64,000 nucleotides of DNA from UBA1858 sp965262455 (GTDB lineage: Bacteria > Pseudomonadota > Gammaproteobacteria > UBA4575). Position numbers and translations under genes: made by a program. The notes under the pieces are model-generated. The model was not told the origin of the DNA. It saw nothing but the letters and a program-made list of their open reading frames with translations, and made no database searches. The stretch lies in assembly GCA_965262455.1 (NCBI GenBank), contig CBDHFH010000008.1:496001-560000 (forward strand), in the 5' to 3' direction. Positions within the stretch are counted from its first letter, which is position 1; each line of letters begins with the position of its first letter. Below, in pieces: positions 62,494-64,000 of the stretch.

Positions 62494-63177
62494 CTAGTTA
62501 TCATTAGACGAACTTTGTATAGCGCGTAACTTGTTTACTAGTGAATTTTTAAAAACTGTCACGCTCATGGCTTCATGCATCTGATTTTTATTTTCGCCAA
62601 CATGTAGACCGCGCACGATGCCATGACTAAAAGGCACGTACTCTGAATGAGATTCATGTGAGTGATGCAAATCTTTTAAAGTCGTTTCGTTTGCAACATT
62701 AGGTTCTTCAATGTCTATCACTGGTAATCCGTCATAGGTCATAACGCGTTCAGTCCGATCACTATCTTGCTTAACAATGAAATGACCCTGACTCCAGCCA
62801 ATAAATGGGTTGATATAGTTAATAGAACTTTTATGCGTAAAATAAATTCCTTGTTCACCAACTTTTGGGTAATTCATTGAAGCAATATTTAATCGAGTGC
62901 TACCTACCGTACCGCCTGCAAAATGCAGTGTTAATGTATCTGAAGTATGACTACCTTTGATGATATCTTTGATGTGAAATTCAATATAAGTAGAAATGCT
63001 GGTTTTATCTTTATTCCAACGCGATTGGCTAGATAGAACTTCACCTTCGAATATTAGTTCTGACTTCTTCAATAAATAATCAACGTCAACACTGAGTACC
63101 GTAGAGGCTTGACTATTATTCAGTAGTAACAAAAGCAGTATCAGGATAAAGATGTCTATATTACGAGCTAGTAACAT
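62494..63177 (-). CDS. Exported protein of the exosortase locus, unknown function
   Basis: A 227-residue protein with a signal peptide (IFILILLLLLLNNSQAS) and a mature part of beta-strand character (SELIFEGEVLSSQSRWN, YIEFHIKDIIKGSHTSDTLTLHFAGG, YPKVGEQGIYFTHKS). The strand pattern (secreted, E-G-x-V, trans-strand I-K-G) is like small beta-sandwich proteins often found beside secreted matrixins. A His-rich stretch (LHHSHESHSEY) lies near residues 170-180. It ends 14 bases before the metalloprotease gene, so they share an operon; an inhibitor or chaperone role is possible but unproved. Confidence 0.7.
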   Translation of the reverse strand: MLLARNIDIFILILLLLLLNNSQASTVLSVDVDYLLKKSELIFEGEVLSSQSRWNKDKTSISTYIEFHIKDIIKGSHTSDTLTLHFAGGTVGSTRLNIASMNYPKVGEQGIYFTHKSSINYINPFIGWSQGHFIVKQDSDRTERVMTYDGLPVIDIEEPNVANETTLKDLHHSHESHSEYVPFSHGIVRGLHVGENKNQMHEAMSVTVFKNSLVNKLRAIQSSSNDN

Positions 63178-63370
63178 GATGTCCTATTTCTTTATAGTAT
63201 TGTGAGATGATTTTATAGGTTAACTGTGTATTGGATGTTACATTACATATTAAGTACAGGAATAATTCAGTGATTTAATATCAAAGTGACCATGAGTTCT
63301 AAATATTAAGTTTCAATTTATTCCTTAAATATACTACGTGTATGTCAGGGAGAGTAATGTGCGAGTTGAA

Positions 63371-64000
63371 TCATCTGGTACTACTTATAAACCTCTCTAT
63401 ATCTTTAGATGTTTCATTGGGTTGTGTTTGTAGCAATAAGTGTGGTGCATTAAATTGAGAGATGGATAAGTTTTTAGCCTTGGTTTCTATTTGAGTTAAA
63501 GAATATTTTTTTACTAACCAGTCATCTAGTGCCCGCTGATATAAAATTGGCAGTTCGAGTTCAGCTAAAGTGTCTAATACGTTTATGTTAATTATTTCCT
63601 CGAGTCTCTTATGTATTATTTCAGCAGATAATGTTGCATTTGCTAATTTAACTTGTTCAATCAATGCTTGATTATTTGCTCCACCCAATAAGGCTTTTTT
63701 TATGTACCATGCTGGCATTTCATTGCGAAAGAAAATTGGATGTGTAATCGGACGAAACAATTTACTTAAATGAGGGCGGGGATTACTTGCAAAAGTGACA
63801 CACAGGATTAGTCCTTTAACGTAATCTTTTGCGTAGTTTGCTATTAATATCGCCAATGGCCCGCCAAACGACTCGCCTAAAATATAGAGTGGTTCGTTAG
63901 GCAATCGAGGTAGTAGGTAGGTATAAATCTCTTGGTAGGACAAGGGTGCATGATTTGGATAAGCCAGTACAAGGGGTTCGATAGTAGGTGAAAGTTTATC
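63371..64000 (-). CDS. Alpha/beta hydrolase, 5' end outside window
   Basis: The frame is open from the stop at 63371 to the window edge at 64000, so 209 C-terminal residues are seen; the TTG at 63943 is internal. The nucleophile elbow LYILGESFGGPLAILIAN (Ser in GESFGG), the Asp region LPILYQRALDDWLVK and the His in APHLLLQTQP complete an alpha/beta hydrolase triad. The substrate is not predictable. It is separated from the exosortase locus by 193 bases with no feature seen. Confidence 0.85.
   Translation of the reverse strand, partial: DKLSPTIEPLVLAYPNHAPLSYQEIYTYLLPRLPNEPLYILGESFGGPLAILIANYAKDYVKGLILCVTFASNPRPHLSKLFRPITHPIFFRNEMPAWYIKKALLGGANNQALIEQVKLANATLSAEIIHKRLEEIININVLDTLAELELPILYQRALDDWLVKKYSLTQIETKAKNLSISQFNAPHLLLQTQPNETSKDIERFISSTR

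Noticed and set aside
1..64000. CRISPR arrays, tRNA or rRNA genes, prophage
   Set aside because: No regularly spaced repeats, cloverleaf-like sequences, rRNA segments or phage genes were seen on reading both strands; a tRNA scan would be needed to be certain.

Overview
The window looks like a chromosomal segment of a low-GC, aerobic, Gram-negative gammaproteobacterium. This is inferred from surE-pcm-yqaA-like-nlpD synteny, an alaC-hom-thrC cluster, cbb3-type oxidase genes, lipoprotein signals with lipoboxes, a TonB receptor with a Zur box, RapA and NhaR. No rRNA, tRNA, CRISPR array, complete insertion sequence or prophage was recognised. Genes are densely packed and mostly ordinary, with several accessory systems between them.

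Region 1 (1-8140, +) is a nine-gene envelope operon. It holds a large coiled-coil/TPR protein cut by the window edge, two TPR lipoproteins, a small exported protein, a TolQ/ExbB channel, two different ExbD/TolR proteins, a TonB-like protein with an AgmX/PglI-type C-terminus and a GspC-like HR+PDZ protein. It resembles the core of the Agl-Glt machinery (the Myxococcus gliding motor) that is also found in non-gliding gammaproteobacteria, and its substrate is unknown. One ExbD paralogue has Asn where the proton-carrying Asp should be.

Region 2 (8195-19933) is housekeeping: an Smr protein, surE, pcm, a YqaA-like protein, nlpD (not followed by rpoS), an MTH938-like protein, a 128-bp MITE-like element, alaC-hom-thrC, a TraB/GumN protein, cfa, a TMEM143/DUF3754 protein and a carbonic anhydrase.

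Region 3 (19934-31381) is an amide/urea utilisation island: formamidase fmdA, fmdB, a small orphan recombinase-domain protein and a five-gene UrtABCDE/FmdDEF-type ABC transporter. Both promoter regions carry sigma-54 -24/-12 elements and repeated TAGTGC motifs, and the transporter also has an NtrC-like palindrome. Next to it lies a module of solute-binding protein, histidine kinase and Rcp1-like response regulator; the kinase gene has a frameshift in an A7 run.

Region 4 (31390-43255) holds rapA, a DUF2059 protein, nhaR, an HPF-like operon ending in a 35-codon membrane ORF and a strong terminator, an exported truncated haemoglobin, a SPOR protein, an FMN-dependent glutamate-synthase-family protein, a glutathione peroxidase, an NAD(P)-binding protein and an ABC1/UbiB kinase.

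Region 5 (43363-49319) is a DNA-damage and light island: AlkB, an SDR lacking its catalytic Tyr, two different photolyase/cryptochrome proteins (one Fe-S type), Dps and a BLUF photoreceptor. Region 6 (49340-59515) has a PhoD-like phosphatase, a YIP1 protein with ccoNOQP behind an FNR-like box, a MerC protein and a frameshifted ZnuD-like receptor behind a Zur box, and katG.

Region 7 (59514-63177, -) is a compact exosortase locus: an exported protein, a matrixin-type metalloprotease with thrombospondin-3 calcium repeats and a divergent IPTL-like C-terminal sorting signal, an exosortase of the XrtH type, and a companion membrane protein. It looks like a one-enzyme, one-substrate sorting system. 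A partial alpha/beta hydrolase ends the window.
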